NCBI GenBank assembly: GCA_016841765.1 | Contig: JAENYN010000003.1 | Location: forward strand, 1 to 64,000 | Reading direction: 5' to 3' | Length of the DNA: 64,000 bases | Source of the DNA: Guptibacillus hwajinpoensis | Lineage (GTDB): Bacteria > Bacillota > Bacilli > Bacillales > Bacillaceae_O | In this document: positions 1 to 9,525 of the stretch, one piece after another | Layout: each line of letters opens with the position of its first letter | Numbering within the stretch: position 1 is the first letter of the stretch | Made by a program: the position numbers and the translations under genes | The notes under the pieces: generated by a model | What the model was told of the DNA's origin: nothing | Seen by the model: the letters and a program-made list of their open reading frames with translations, nothing else | The model's database searches: none

Positions 1-83
1 CCGCTTAGACTACTTTTTATTATTTCCACTGTCTACTTGACAGGGAGCAGTTCAACCTCGAAGGGCCGGCGTTCTTTTTTTCA

Positions 84-449
84 TTATTGCACGGTACCTC
101 CGGTTGTGTACGGGAACTGATTTTTATAGCCGCTGAATTGCTGATATGTCTGCTGCAGCTGCTGTCCCTGGGCGGCTTCGAAGCTGTACCAGCCTTTTTT
201 GAACATCATGTTGAAAATGTCGCGCTGGCAATCCTGTGTTTCCTTGAATATCATGGCCAGGTCATTATAAAGTTCCTGATGGCTGGCTTCATTCAAAGCG
301 GTACTGTAAGAAGCGGTCATATACTTTTCAGTCGTCAGCTGGTCATTGGCAAAGTCTCGGTCATTCATTTGCGGAGTCTTAGGAACTGTTGTTTCGGGAT
401 TCTGGATTTTGCCCTGTTGTTGGTTCTGGCTATTCTGGTTTTGATTCAT
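84..449 (-). CDS. yusN: Coat F-like spore coat protein (YusN type)
   Basis: A 121-residue protein with a Gln/Asn-rich start (about residues 1-20) and then an alpha-helical stretch containing YMTASYSTALNEASH and DIFNMMFKKGWY, which is the pattern of the coat F family of spore coat proteins. The ATG follows GAGGAGG with a 7-base spacer. It lies 12 bases after a second coat-like gene on the same strand, so the two are probably co-transcribed late in sporulation. In B. subtilis yusN also neighbours the fadM/fadN genes. The family is known for outer spore layers; the exact coat layer is inferred, not seen. Confidence 0.8.
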   Translation of the reverse strand: MNQNQNSQNQQQGKIQNPETTVPKTPQMNDRDFANDQLTTEKYMTASYSTALNEASHQELYNDLAMIFKETQDCQRDIFNMMFKKGWYSFEAAQGQQLQQTYQQFSGYKNQFPYTTGGTVQ

Positions 450-461
450 TGGTTTGCCTCC

Positions 462-749
462 TCACTGCATAGTAGGGCCCTGCTGCATTTGCTGCTGATG
501 TGACTGCAAATGAGAGAGCACTTTGTCATAATGGCGCTGATGCATTCTTCCTGCTTCATCAAGAGCTGCTTTCACTTCCTGGTCCTGGCACTGGCTTGCA
601 TAAAAATGAGCTTTTTTCGCAGCCAGCAGGTTCCATGACATGATGTCGGACACATATAATTGATCTTTGACGGTCATCACGGCAGGCGGCTCAGGTGCTG
701 CCATCTGCTGGTTCTGCATTTGCTGCTGGTTTTGCTGTTGCTGTTCCAT
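462..749 (-). CDS. Small coat F-like protein, first gene of the coat pair
   Basis: A 95-residue protein with Gln/Met-rich ends (first 17 and last 12 residues) around a helical core, VKDQLYVSDIMSWNLLAAKK then HFYASQCQDQEVKAALDEAG, resembling the ferritin-like helices of coat F proteins. The start has a clear AAAGGAGG site. It is the promoter-proximal gene of a two-gene unit with the coat protein at 84-449. A structural role in the spore coat is inferred from family resemblance and the neighbour. Its two Gln-rich tails could help in multimer or cross-link formation, but that is a guess. Confidence 0.7.
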   Translation of the reverse strand: MEQQQQNQQQMQNQQMAAPEPPAVMTVKDQLYVSDIMSWNLLAAKKAHFYASQCQDQEVKAALDEAGRMHQRHYDKVLSHLQSHQQQMQQGPTMQ

Positions 750-1088
750 GGGGGATCCTCCTTTATAAATGGAAATTCAAGGATAGCTTTCCACAGAAAA
801 AAGATCCTATTCAAGCGTTATGGAAGACATTTTACATCAGATTCCGGAAGATCAGGCGGCGTGCAGAAGCCCATAAAAGATGATAGAGCCTAGCCAGGGT
901 TTAAAGTGAGGGGCAAGATTGTCTTTGCGAAAGAGTATGACAGGGTTTACGCTCATTCGACAGATTCAGAAAAGAAGTATATTCAGAAATTAATTATGAT
1001 GATAAAATAAGAATGTAAATTGTTTCAAAAAACATAATAACAGAGAGAGGGCGCAAAGTTTTGTATGCGCTTACAGGAGGGGATTGCG
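750..1088. other. Divergent intergenic region between coat genes and fadM
   Basis: This 339-base stretch separates the minus-strand coat pair from the plus-strand proline dehydrogenase and should hold promoters for both. A short open frame up to 883 with a basic end (WKTFYIRFRKIRRRAEAHKR) looks coding, but it has no usable start of its own; see findings. I could not assign specific promoter boxes. Confidence 0.4.
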
Positions 1089-2009
1089 GTGGAACAGCTG
1101 CTGCGTAATTTTTTCTTATTTTTATCAAAGAATAAATTTTTCACAAAATTGGCCAAAAAGTATGGGCTTCGCTTCGGGGCAAATAAATTCGTTGCCGGTG
1201 AGACGATTGCAGAAGCGGTGGATGTCATAAAAGATCTGAACAGCCAGGGCATGGCAGTCACAATCGACTATCTTGGCGAGTTTGTTGACAATGAGCAGGA
1301 GGCCAGGGACCGCACAGCGGAATGCGTCCGCGCGATTGAGGCCATCGCTGCAGAGAATCTGAACTCGCAGCTGTCATTGAAGATGACTTCGATGGGCCTT
1401 GATATTTCAGATAGAGTCGTAATGGAAAACATGCGCTCCATTTTAACGGCGGCAAAAGCAAACAATGTCTTTGTCACGATCGATATGGAAGATTATACGC
1501 GCTGTGAGAAGACACTCGATATCTTCAGGGAACTGAGGGGAGAATTCGGGGATATCGTCGGCACTGTCGTACAGGCGTACCTGTACCGCACCGAAAAAGA
1601 TGTGAAGGAACTTGATGCCTACCGGCCAAATCTCCGCATCGTTAAAGGAGCATACAAAGAGCCCGAAGAAGTCGCCTTCCCTGATAAAAAAGATGTCGAC
1701 GAAAACATGAAAAACATCACCAAAATCCATATGCTGAACGGAAACTACACAGCCGTGGCTTCACATGATGATGAAATGATCGAATATACAAAAAGACTGG
1801 CGGAGGAACACAACATTCCACGTGACCAGTTCGAATTCCAGATGCTCTACGGCATCCGGGTCGAAAGGCAAAAAGAAATTGAGCAGGAAGGCTATACAAT
1901 GAGGATTTACGTCCCATACGGCAACGACTGGTACGGCTATTTCATGCGCCGCCTTGCCGAGCGCCCGGCCAACGTGGCGTTTGTGCTGAGGGGAATGCGG
2001 AAGAAGTAA
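1089..2009 (+). CDS. fadM: Proline dehydrogenase (YusM/FadM)
   Basis: A 306-residue FAD-dependent proline dehydrogenase, which oxidises proline to pyrroline-5-carboxylate. The PutA/PRODH barrel runs almost the full length; KGAYKEP (about residue 186) and YVPYGNDWYGYFMRRLAERP (about 274-293) are the usual substrate and flavin-site motifs. I chose the GTG at 1089 because AGGAGGG (1075-1081) lies 7 bases before it; an upstream in-frame ATG at 1065 would overlap that site. In B. subtilis the ortholog is next to fadN and counted with the fad genes. Here a terminator at 2040-2078 and a separate FadR box before fadN suggest it is transcribed on its own. Confidence 0.93.
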   Translation: MEQLLRNFFLFLSKNKFFTKLAKKYGLRFGANKFVAGETIAEAVDVIKDLNSQGMAVTIDYLGEFVDNEQEARDRTAECVRAIEAIAAENLNSQLSLKMTSMGLDISDRVVMENMRSILTAAKANNVFVTIDMEDYTRCEKTLDIFRELRGEFGDIVGTVVQAYLYRTEKDVKELDAYRPNLRIVKGAYKEPEEVAFPDKKDVDENMKNITKIHMLNGNYTAVASHDDEMIEYTKRLAEEHNIPRDQFEFQMLYGIRVERQKEIEQEGYTMRIYVPYGNDWYGYFMRRLAERPANVAFVLRGMRKK

Positions 2010-2039
2010 AGTGTTTTGAAGCTGAATAGTGTATGACGG

Positions 2040-2078
2040 AGTGCCGCGCATTGATTGGATGCCCGGCGCTTTTTTTTG
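2040..2078 (+). terminator. Rho-independent terminator after fadM
   Basis: AGTGCCGCGCAT pairs with ATGCCCGGCGCT across a 7-base loop and is followed by a run of eight T. One internal mismatch and one G-T pair. Confidence 0.8.
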
Positions 2079-2149
2079 GGGGACAGCAGGTATCCGGGGG
2101 TTGGGTTGAGGCGGGGTGCGGGAGGTTGAGCAGGTGCGGAAGCCGGGGG

Positions 2150-2440
2150 GGGTGGCGTGAGACTGGTTTTTGTGTAATAAGGCGGTTTGGTGCGAATTTC
2201 AATGGTGTGGCGTAAGATCGAGTGGGCTGTGTGACGAAGCGGTTTGATGTGAAAAATTTGAGGTATGTGGTGTGAAAGCAGGGCTTCTGCGTGATGAGGT
2301 GGTTTGGCGCGAAAAGCCAGCGTTATGGCGTGATATCGGTGTTTCCGCGTGAAAAGTCTCCTATTTGGCGTGAATAATCACCAGTTTGGCGTGAAAACCT
2401 GCGGCTTCCGCGCGATAATCCTGAAATTCCGCGTGAATAC
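2150..2440. repeat. Array of degenerate GGCGTGAAA motifs, 21-bp phase
   Basis: Copies of GCGTGA or one-base variants start at 2155, 2210, 2229, 2247, 2270, 2289, 2307, 2328, 2347, 2368, 2389, 2410 and 2431. The last four steps are exactly 21 bases and most others are 18-23. The spacer sequence between motifs is not conserved. The array sits in a gene-free stretch between fadM and fadN. No open frame is shared with the similar arrays near 36400 and 47100. Confidence 0.85.
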
Positions 2441-2484
2441 GTTGAAACACGACACGTTGATCAGCCCTGGAAGGTGCAGCCCGG

Positions 2485-2590
2485 GAGTTTACTGTCCAAT
2501 TTTGCCTGTTTACTGGCGAAATTCTTTACTTTACTGTCTAAATACGCATATTTACTGTCCAAATTCACTGTTTTACTCGCCAAATCATGA
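2485..2590. repeat. Array of TTTACTGTCCAAAT motifs, exact 21-bp phase
   Basis: TTTACTG or TTTACT starts at 2488, 2509, 2530, 2551 and 2572: five units at exactly 21-base steps, each followed by a variant of TCCAAAT. It is directly next to the GGCGTGA array but uses a different core. Confidence 0.85.
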
Positions 2591-2625
2591 GCAGGGAAAA
2601 TTCGGATAGTTAAATAGTCCTATTA

Positions 2626-2669
2626 TTGCCTGGGAATTGCCTGGCAAGTGCCAGGCAATTCCCAGGCAA
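2626..2669. repeat. Perfect 44-bp palindrome of TGCCTGGCAA type
   Basis: Two 21-base arms, containing TTGCCTGGGAATTGCC and TGGCA, pair perfectly around a 2-base centre (AG). The left arm is identical to the start of the repeat at 58334-58380, so the element is dispersed. No T-run follows, so it is not a classical terminator. Confidence 0.85.
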
Positions 2670-2821
2670 CCCAGTCCCAACTCTCCACCCAACAAATGAC
2701 GTGAAATTGAGAATTGTTGAATAATTTTGTGTTTTTATATTGCCAAATTTTCGAAAATCTCTTATAGTTGATAGTAGAGAAACTCATTCTTGCTTCTGGG
2801 TTCTTTTTTTTAGCCAAGAAA

Positions 2822-2841
2822 ATGAATGAGTATTCATTCAA
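2822..2841 (+). promoter_or_regulatory. FadR operator upstream of fadN
   Basis: ATGAATGAGTATTCATTCAA is an almost perfect palindrome matching the known Bacillus FadR (YsiA) box, TGAATGA-N4-TCATTCA. It ends 20 bases before the fadN start, placing bound FadR over the promoter or early leader. FadR represses beta-oxidation genes until long-chain acyl-CoA binds it. Confidence 0.9.
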
Positions 2842-2861
2842 GCAAAAGGGGGAGTACGTGA

Positions 2862-5258
2862 ATGGTCCGTAATATACGGAAAGCAGCTGTATTAGGTTCA
2901 GGAGTCATGGGTTCAGGAATCGCAGCGCATCTGGCAAATATCGGCATCCCGACGCTTTTATTGGACATCGTTCCGAGGGAGCTTACGGAGGAGGAGAAGA
3001 AAAAAGGACTCTCGCTTGATGATAAGAAAGTTCGCAATCGCCTTGCGGATACTGCAAAGCAAAAGTTGCTCAAGCAAAAGCCGGCGCCGCTGGCGTCAAA
3101 AAGCAATTTGGACTTGATAACGGCCGGCAATATGGAAGACGACATGGAAAAGCTTGCTGATGTCGACTGGGTCATCGAAGTTGTCGTCGAGAACCTTGAT
3201 GTGAAAAAGAAAGTTTTCGAGCAGGTTGACCGCCATCGCAAAGAAGGATCGATTATCAGTTCCAATACATCAGGGATTTCAGTTGAGGCGATGTCGGAAG
3301 GAAGATCGGATGATTTCCGGTCGCATTTCCTCGGCACTCACTTTTTCAATCCGCCGCGCTATCTGAAGTTGCTTGAAGTGATTCCTACGAAAGCAACTGA
3401 TCCTGAAGTTGTTGAATATATGAAAACATTCGGTGAGGACACTCTTGGAAAAGGAGTTGTGCTTGCAAAAGACACTCCGAACTTCATCGGAAACCGGATC
3501 GGTACATACGGTCTGCTTGTCACCGTCCGGGAAATGCTTGACGGCGGATATTCCGTCGGGGAAGTGGATTCAGTCACAGGCCCGATGATCGGCAGGCCGA
3601 AGAGCGCCACTTTCCGCACCCTTGATGTCGTCGGCCTGGATACATTCATCCATGTCGCCAACAATGTCTATGAAAAAGTGGAAGGCGACGAAAAGAAAGT
3701 ATTTGAAGTGCCTGATTTCATGAAAGAAATGGCCGACAAAGGCTGGATCGGCAGCAAGGCGGGCCAGGGCTTCTTTTTAAAGAAGAAAACGGAAAAGGGC
3801 AAGGAAATCCTTGAACTTGATCCGGAAACGATGGAATACGTCGAGCGCAAAAAACTGAAAACCGCATCAACCGAAACGGCTAAGCAGGCTAAAGGTTTAA
3901 GCGGAAAAATGAAAGCGCTTGTTTACGCGGATGACCGTGCCGGCAAATTATTATGGAATATTATCAAACCGGTTCTTTTATATTCTGCAGAGCTTCATAA
4001 AGAAATCGCTGACAATATCGTTGCGATCGACAATGCGATGAAGTGGGGCTTTGGCTGGGAACTTGGGCCGTTTGAAACGTGGGATGCGATCGGCTTCGAA
4101 AAATCACTTGAGCGGATGGAGGCTGAAGGTGCTGATATTCCGGCCTGGATCAATGAAATGAAGGAAGCCGGCCACACATCTTTCTATAAGAAAGATAACG
4201 GTTCCATCCAATATTATGATGAAGGCGAATACAAACCGCTCGAGGAAAATCCGAAGAATATCAATATTAAGAGATTGAAAGAAAAGAATGGCGTCATCAA
4301 GAAAAACGCCGGTGCAAGTTTGATAGATATCGGCGACGGTGTTGCGCTTCTTGAGTTCACGTCACCGAATAATGCCATCGGCATGGACATCATCCAGATG
4401 ATCAATTACTCGATTGAAGAAGTTGAGAAGAATTATGAAGGGCTTGTCATCGGGAACCAGGGCAAAAACTTCTGCGTCGGCGCCAACATTGCCATGATGC
4501 TGATGGAAGCACAGGACGGAAACTTCTTTGAAATTGATATGGTCGTCCGCCAGTTCCAAAATGCGATGATGAACATCAAATACAGCCCGAAACCGGTCGT
4601 TGCCGCTCCGTTCGGCATGACATTAGGCGGAGGTGCTGAAGTTTCGATGCCGGCTGCAAGGCTGCAGGCTTCAAGTGAAACATACATGGGTCTGGTCGAA
4701 GTCGGCGTAGGGCTCATTCCAGGCGGGGGCGGAAACAAAGAGCTTTATCTCCGCCATATCAGCCAGCTGCCGAAAGGCGTCAATTTTGACTTGCAAAAGG
4801 CCGCCAATGCGACATTTGAGAAAATCGCGATGGCGAAAGTATCCACTTCCGCTCAGGAAGCGCGGGATAATGGATTCCTTCGTGATATGGACGGCATCAG
4901 TGTTAACGGCGACCACTTGATCTATGATGCGAAGCAGACTGTGCTTGCATTAGCCGAAAAAGGATATGTCGCGCCGAAACGTGCCAGTGTGCCGGTTGTC
5001 GGTGAAACAGGTTATGCGACGATGGTGCTTGGCGCTGAAGCCATGAAGCTCAGCGGCTATATTTCCGAACATGACTTCAAGATCGCGAAAAAACTGGCCT
5101 TCGTCATTGCAGGCGGAAAAGTGCCGTACGGAACAAAAGTCGATGAGCAGTACTTACTTGACCTTGAACGGGAAGCGTTTTTAAGCTTGATCGCCGAACC
5201 GAAAACAATGCAGCGGATGCAGCATATGCTTCTGAAAGGAAAGCCGCTCCGCAATTGA
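2862..5258 (+). CDS. fadN: 3-hydroxyacyl-CoA dehydrogenase / enoyl-CoA hydratase
   Basis: A 798-residue bifunctional beta-oxidation enzyme. The N-terminal NAD-binding fold begins GSGVMGSGIAAHLANIG (about residue 11), followed by the C-terminal 3HCDH domains and then an enoyl-CoA hydratase/isomerase domain in the last 300 residues (KNFCVGANIAMM, GMTLGGGAEV). It hydrates trans-2-enoyl-CoA and oxidises the resulting 3-hydroxyacyl-CoA. The ATG follows AAGGGGGAG at good spacing. It is first in the fadN-fadA-fadE operon, controlled by the FadR box just upstream. Length and order match B. subtilis YusL/FadN. Confidence 0.96.
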   Translation: MVRNIRKAAVLGSGVMGSGIAAHLANIGIPTLLLDIVPRELTEEEKKKGLSLDDKKVRNRLADTAKQKLLKQKPAPLASKSNLDLITAGNMEDDMEKLADVDWVIEVVVENLDVKKKVFEQVDRHRKEGSIISSNTSGISVEAMSEGRSDDFRSHFLGTHFFNPPRYLKLLEVIPTKATDPEVVEYMKTFGEDTLGKGVVLAKDTPNFIGNRIGTYGLLVTVREMLDGGYSVGEVDSVTGPMIGRPKSATFRTLDVVGLDTFIHVANNVYEKVEGDEKKVFEVPDFMKEMADKGWIGSKAGQGFFLKKKTEKGKEILELDPETMEYVERKKLKTASTETAKQAKGLSGKMKALVYADDRAGKLLWNIIKPVLLYSAELHKEIADNIVAIDNAMKWGFGWELGPFETWDAIGFEKSLERMEAEGADIPAWINEMKEAGHTSFYKKDNGSIQYYDEGEYKPLEENPKNINIKRLKEKNGVIKKNAGASLIDIGDGVALLEFTSPNNAIGMDIIQMINYSIEEVEKNYEGLVIGNQGKNFCVGANIAMMLMEAQDGNFFEIDMVVRQFQNAMMNIKYSPKPVVAAPFGMTLGGGAEVSMPAARLQASSETYMGLVEVGVGLIPGGGGNKELYLRHISQLPKGVNFDLQKAANATFEKIAMAKVSTSAQEARDNGFLRDMDGISVNGDHLIYDAKQTVLALAEKGYVAPKRASVPVVGETGYATMVLGAEAMKLSGYISEHDFKIAKKLAFVIAGGKVPYGTKVDEQYLLDLEREAFLSLIAEPKTMQRMQHMLLKGKPLRN

Positions 5259-5310
5259 TGATTCCGTCACTGGATGAAACGGAAACCAAACCATGCAGGG
5301 GGGAAAAAGT

Positions 5311-6486
5311 GTGAAAGAAGCAGTTATCGTAGCAGGTGCCAGAACACCGGTCGGAAAGGCGAAGAAAGGCAGCCTTGCCAATGTGAGGCCGGATGACCTT
5401 GGTGCCATTGCTGTAAAAGAGACGTTGAAACGTGCTGGCGGATACGACGGCAATATAGATGATGTCATTATCGGATGTGCTATGCCAGAAGCGGAACAGG
5501 GCATGAACATGGCCCGCAACATCGGCGCACTCGCCGGGTTAAGCCACGCAGCACCGGGCATTACGATAAACCGTTATTGCTCTTCTGGCCTTCAGAGTAT
5601 CGCTTATGGGGCAGAACGGATTATGCTCGGCCATTCCGATACAATCCTTTCCGGGGGCGCCGAATCTATGAGCCTCATTCCGATGGGAGGGCATGTCATC
5701 AGGCTGAATCCGACACTTGTTGAAAATGCACCGGAATATTACATGAGCATGGGCCATACGGCTGAACAGGTTGCACAAAAATACGGCATCAGCCGCGAGG
5801 ACCAGGATGCATTTGCGGTCCGTTCCCATGAACGCGCTGCCCGTGCCATCAAAGAAGGCAGGTTCAAGGATGAGATCGTGCCGGTTGAAGTTGTCCGCCG
5901 CTATGTCGGACCAGACAACAAGCTGGTTGAGGAAACATTTACGTTTGATACAGATGAAGGTGTCCGTGAAGGGACCAGCATGGAAACACTCGCCAAGCTG
6001 AAGCCGGCATTCCAGTTGGGCGGCAGTGTCACAGCCGGAAACTCTTCACAGATGAGTGACGGTGCAGGAGCCGTTCTTATTATGGACCGTGAAAAAGCGG
6101 ATGCGGAGGGCCTTAAGCCGCTCGCCAGGTTCCGTTCCTTCGCAGTCGGCGGCGTGCCGCCGGAAATCATGGGTGTCGGCCCTGTCGCCGCCATTCCAAA
6201 AGCACTGAAACTGGCGGGTCTGGAAGTCTCTGATGTCGGCTTGTTTGAACTGAATGAGGCATTTGCCTCCCAGTCGATTCAGGTCATCCGGGAACTCGGC
6301 CTTGATGAAGATAAAGTGAATGTCAACGGCGGGGCCATCGCACTTGGCCATCCGCTTGGCATGACAGGAACAAAGCTGACGCTGTCCCTTGTCCATGAGA
6401 TGAAGCGCCGCAATGAACAATTCGGTGTCGTCACCATGTGTATCGGCGGCGGTATGGGCGCAGCAGGCGTATTTGAACTTCTGTAA
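5311..6486 (+). CDS. fadA: Acetyl-CoA acyltransferase (3-ketoacyl-CoA thiolase)
   Basis: A 391-residue thiolase, the last step of beta-oxidation: it cleaves 3-ketoacyl-CoA with CoA to acetyl-CoA and a shortened acyl-CoA. The nucleophilic cysteine lies in [10 protein letters not shown] (about residue 90), the catalytic histidine in [14 protein letters not shown] and the second cysteine in TMCIGGGMG near the end. I took the GTG at 5311 because a GGGGGG site lies 7 bases upstream and the length then equals that of B. subtilis FadA; an ATG at 5293 overlaps the ribosome site. It lies 52 bases after fadN. Confidence 0.95.
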   Translation: MKEAVIVAGARTPVGKAKKGSLANVRPDDLGAIAVKETLKRAGGYDGNIDDVIIGCAMPEAEQGMNMARNIGALAGLSHAAPGITINRYCSSGLQSIAYGAERIMLGHSDTILSGGAESMSLIPMGGHVIRLNPTLVENAPEYYMSMGHTAEQVAQKYGISREDQDAFAVRSHERAARAIKEGRFKDEIVPVEVVRRYVGPDNKLVEETFTFDTDEGVREGTSMETLAKLKPAFQLGGSVTAGNSSQMSDGAGAVLIMDREKADAEGLKPLARFRSFAVGGVPPEIMGVGPVAAIPKALKLAGLEVSDVGLFELNEAFASQSIQVIRELGLDEDKVNVNGGAIALGHPLGMTGTKLTLSLVHEMKRRNEQFGVVTMCIGGGMGAAGVFELL

Positions 6487-6578
6487 CGGTGCCTGTCACC
6501 TAGGTTTTCCCCGCCGGCAGCTGTTAATCTGCTCCGGCGGCCTAAAATATGAACTATTTTTACCGGGAGGGTATCCAA

Positions 6579-8363
6579 ATGGCAAATAAAGTCGACGAGT
6601 TACAAAAAGGCGGCGGATTTTTGATTGAAGACGTTACTCCGGACGCGGTTTATACGCCGGAAGATTTTACAGACGAGCATAAAATGATTGCGAAAACGAC
6701 TGAAGACTTTGTCGTCAATGAAGTCGTTCCGCAAATCGAATACCTTGAAAACCACGAGTTTGACCGTTCTGTCAAGCTTTTGAAGGAAGCTGGCGAGCTT
6801 GGCCTTCTTGGAGCGGACGTTCCGGAAGAGTACGGCGGCCTTGGCCTTGATAAAATCAGTTCTTCACTGATCACAGAGAAGTTTTCACTTGCAGGCGGAT
6901 TTTCCGTAACACACGGCGCCCATGTCGGAATCGGTTCACTGCCGATTGTGTTCTTTGGCAACGAGGAACAGAAACAGCGCTATCTTCCAAAGCTGGCATC
7001 GGGTGAGTTGATTGCTGCGTATGCTTTGACGGAGCCGGGATCCGGTTCAGACGCACTGGGTGCCAAAACAACTGCAAAACTGAACGATGAAGGAACACAC
7101 TATATTCTTAACGGTGAAAAACAATGGATCACAAACTCAGCGTTTGCCGATGTTTTCATTGTTTATGCGAAAATTGACGGCGAGCATTTCTCCGCATTTA
7201 TCGTAGAACGTGAATATCCGGGCGTTTCAACTGGTCCTGAAGAAAAGAAAATGGGCATTAAGAGTTCTTCCACACGTACCCTGATTCTTGAAGATGTGCC
7301 GGTTCCGAAAGAAAACCTTCTGTTTGAACCTGGCAAAGGCCATGTCATCGCCTTCAATATTTTGAATGTCGGCCGCTATAAGCTCGGCCTTGGCGCAGTC
7401 GGCGGTGCCAAGCGCACACTTGAGCTTGCTGCCAAATATGCGAACGAGCGCCAGCAGTTCAAGCAGCCGATCGCAAAGTTCAGCCTGATCCAGGAAAAAC
7501 TCGGCAGCATGGCTGTCCGCACTTATGCCAATGAAGCAGCTGTTTACCGTACAATCGGTTTGCTTGAAGACCGCCTGAACACGCTTACTGACGAGGAAAT
7601 GAAAGACGGTACGAAAGTGGGGAACGCAATCGGTGAATATGCGATTGAATGCTCTCTTAATAAAGTTTTCGGCACCGAAGCACTTGATTATGTAGCGGAC
7701 GAAGCGGTCCAGATTCACGGTGGATACGGATTCATGGCTGAATATGAGGTTGAGAGGATATACCGCGATTCCCGCATCAACCGGATTTTCGAAGGAACAA
7801 ATGAAATCAACCGCCTGCTCGTGCCGGGCACATTGCTCCGCAAAGCGATGAAAAACGAACTGCCGCTTCTGCAAAAGGCACAGTCGCTTCAGGAAGAGCT
7901 CATGATGATGATGCCTGAAGAGCCAGGCGATGAACCGCTTGAACAGGAAAAATACCTTGTCCGCAATGCCAAGAAGGTTGCTCTTCTGGCAGCAGGGCTT
8001 GCCGCACAGAAGTACGGCAAAGCATTGAACAATGAGCAAGAAATTCTTGCCAACATCGCTGATATCGTCGGTGAAGTGTTCGCAATGGAATCCGCTCTGC
8101 TGCGCACGGAAAAAGCGATCAACAAAACAGGTGCGGATAAAAACAAGCAGAAGCTTCTCATGACCCAGGTCTATTGCGAAGAAGCAATGAACCGTATTGA
8201 AGGCCATGCGAAAGAAACACTTGTTGCGGTTGAAGCCGGTGATACACTACGGATGATGCTTTCATCATTGCGCAAGCTGACACGCCGCACACCAGTTAAC
8301 GTAATTGTCAAAAAGCGTGAAATCGCCAAAACCGTCCTTGAAGAAGAAAAATATGTAATCTGA
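6579..8363 (+). CDS. fadE: Acyl-CoA dehydrogenase
   Basis: A 594-residue FAD acyl-CoA dehydrogenase, which introduces the trans-2 double bond in the first step of beta-oxidation. The usual N-terminal helical, central beta and C-terminal helical domains are present ([53 protein letters not shown]), with an extra C-terminal extension of about 170 residues typical of this long class. The start at 6579 is set by GGGAGGG 8 bases upstream; an ATG at 6549 has no site. It is the last gene of the FadR-controlled operon, followed by a terminator. Confidence 0.95.
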   Translation: MANKVDELQKGGGFLIEDVTPDAVYTPEDFTDEHKMIAKTTEDFVVNEVVPQIEYLENHEFDRSVKLLKEAGELGLLGADVPEEYGGLGLDKISSSLITEKFSLAGGFSVTHGAHVGIGSLPIVFFGNEEQKQRYLPKLASGELIAAYALTEPGSGSDALGAKTTAKLNDEGTHYILNGEKQWITNSAFADVFIVYAKIDGEHFSAFIVEREYPGVSTGPEEKKMGIKSSSTRTLILEDVPVPKENLLFEPGKGHVIAFNILNVGRYKLGLGAVGGAKRTLELAAKYANERQQFKQPIAKFSLIQEKLGSMAVRTYANEAAVYRTIGLLEDRLNTLTDEEMKDGTKVGNAIGEYAIECSLNKVFGTEALDYVADEAVQIHGGYGFMAEYEVERIYRDSRINRIFEGTNEINRLLVPGTLLRKAMKNELPLLQKAQSLQEELMMMMPEEPGDEPLEQEKYLVRNAKKVALLAAGLAAQKYGKALNNEQEILANIADIVGEVFAMESALLRTEKAINKTGADKNKQKLLMTQVYCEEAMNRIEGHAKETLVAVEAGDTLRMMLSSLRKLTRRTPVNVIVKKREIAKTVLEEEKYVI

Positions 8364-8377
8364 TTATGATTCTGTGT

Positions 8378-8409
8378 AAAAGCGGGCCGCGGCAGCGGTC
8401 CGCTTTTGC
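8378..8409 (+). terminator. Terminator of the fadNAE operon
   Basis: AAAAGCGGGCCGC and GCGGTCCGCTTTT form a 13-bp stem (one G-T pair) over a GGCA loop. Confidence 0.85.
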
Positions 8410-8691
8410 TGTATTATCGCTGCAACAAAGGCTGCTTACCGTGAGAACCAGTATAATGACGGACTCTCCTGCCCGACAGCGGTGCAACTGAGTTAAAAAG
8501 TGGTAGGTACCTCTGTCTTTGCCTGGTGAATTATATATAGAGCTGATACTATGAGTCTCATAGCTTCACCGTTTTGAAATTGGTTCTTTATTAACTGTTG
8601 TAAAACAGGTTAGAAAGAATGATTGGATGATTAGAATTTCAAAACCCTGTTGTGATACAATATACTTACCTTTATTGATGGGAGGGATTTA

Positions 8692-9054
8692 ATGGCCATT
8701 CAATTTTACTGGTATCCGAAATGCGGTACAAGCCGTAAGGCGAAAAAGTGGCTGGAAGAGCGCGGCATCCCGTTTGAAGAGATACATATTGTTGATACTC
8801 CCCCGAGCCGCGAGCAGCTCGAGGACTATTATCAAAAGAGCGGTTTGGAAGTAAAAAAGTTTTTTAATACGAGTGGGAAAAAGTACCGTGAGCAGAATTT
8901 GAAGGAAAAAGTGAAAACCGCTTCCGATGATGAACTTCTTGGCCTGCTCGCATCCGACGGCATGCTGATCAAGCGGCCGATTGCCGTAAACGGCGATAAG
9001 GTGACAGTCGGATTTAAAGAAGAGGATTATGAGAAAACATGGGGAAATAGTTAA
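8692..9054 (+). CDS. yusI: ArsC/Spx-family protein (YusI)
   Basis: A 120-residue thioredoxin-fold protein of the arsenate reductase/Spx family. The start FYWYPKCGTSRKAKKWL carries the family cysteine, but the CxxC second position is serine (CGTS); LIKRPIAV near residue 100 holds the conserved Arg-Pro. A simple thiol-disulfide switch within a CxxC is therefore unlikely. The ATG follows GGGAGGG. The order fadE, yusI, gcvH is as in B. subtilis. Substrate or partner is unknown; the context suggests only general redox or regulatory work. Confidence 0.88.
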   Translation: MAIQFYWYPKCGTSRKAKKWLEERGIPFEEIHIVDTPPSREQLEDYYQKSGLEVKKFFNTSGKKYREQNLKEKVKTASDDELLGLLASDGMLIKRPIAVNGDKVTVGFKEEDYEKTWGNS

Positions 9055-9103
9055 GGACCCGTGATTTCAACTATAAATATTTAGCTATGGAGGGATTTTT
9101 ACT

Positions 9104-9490
9104 ATGAATTTACCTAAGGATTTCCGTTATTCAGAAGAACACGAATGGGTAAAAACAGAAGATGGCAACGTGCGTATTGGTATCACCGATTTCGCCCAGT
9201 CCGAACTTGGTGATATCGTTTTTGTCGAATTGCCGGAGGTCGGGGATGAAATCAAAACAGATGAGCCGTTCGGAAGTGTCGAATCTGTAAAAACGGTATC
9301 TGAATTATATGCTCCGCTAAGCGGGAAAATCGTTGAGATCAACAGTGAGCTGGAAGACAGCCCTGAGCTTGTCAATGAATCACCATATGAAAAAGCCTGG
9401 ATGATCATCGTTGAGCCTCAAGATACAGGCGAAATCGATAAGCTGATGACAGCGGAAAAATATCAGGAAATGGTAAGTGAAGAAGATTAA
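9104..9490 (+). CDS. gcvH: Glycine cleavage system H protein
   Basis: A 128-residue lipoyl carrier protein. The lipoylated lysine is in [12 protein letters not shown] (about residue 63), inside the hammerhead fold. H protein shuttles the aminomethyl group between the P, T and L proteins of glycine cleavage; in Bacillus GcvH also serves as the entry protein for lipoate assembly, which connects it to lipA at 40310. The P and T protein genes are not in this window. The GGAGGG site is followed by the ATG at 9104, and a strong terminator follows. Confidence 0.97.
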   Translation: MNLPKDFRYSEEHEWVKTEDGNVRIGITDFAQSELGDIVFVELPEVGDEIKTDEPFGSVESVKTVSELYAPLSGKIVEINSELEDSPELVNESPYEKAWMIIVEPQDTGEIDKLMTAEKYQEMVSEED

Positions 9491-9497
9491 ATAGCCT

Positions 9498-9525
9498 AAA
9501 CCCCGGCAGAAGCCGGGGTTTTTTT
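9498..9525 (+). terminator. Terminator after gcvH
   Basis: ACCCCGGC-agaa-GCCGGGGT followed by seven T. Confidence 0.9.

Noticed and set aside
2349-2609. Plus-strand open frame of 86 codons (FGV repeats, then Cys/Tyr/Pro-rich)
   Set aside because: It spans two unrelated repeat arrays and has no ribosome site; the composition follows from the DNA motifs.
7227-8207. Long 326-codon minus-strand frame within fadE
   Set aside because: Antisense to a well-supported acyl-CoA dehydrogenase; no ribosome site, and composition typical of a shadow frame.
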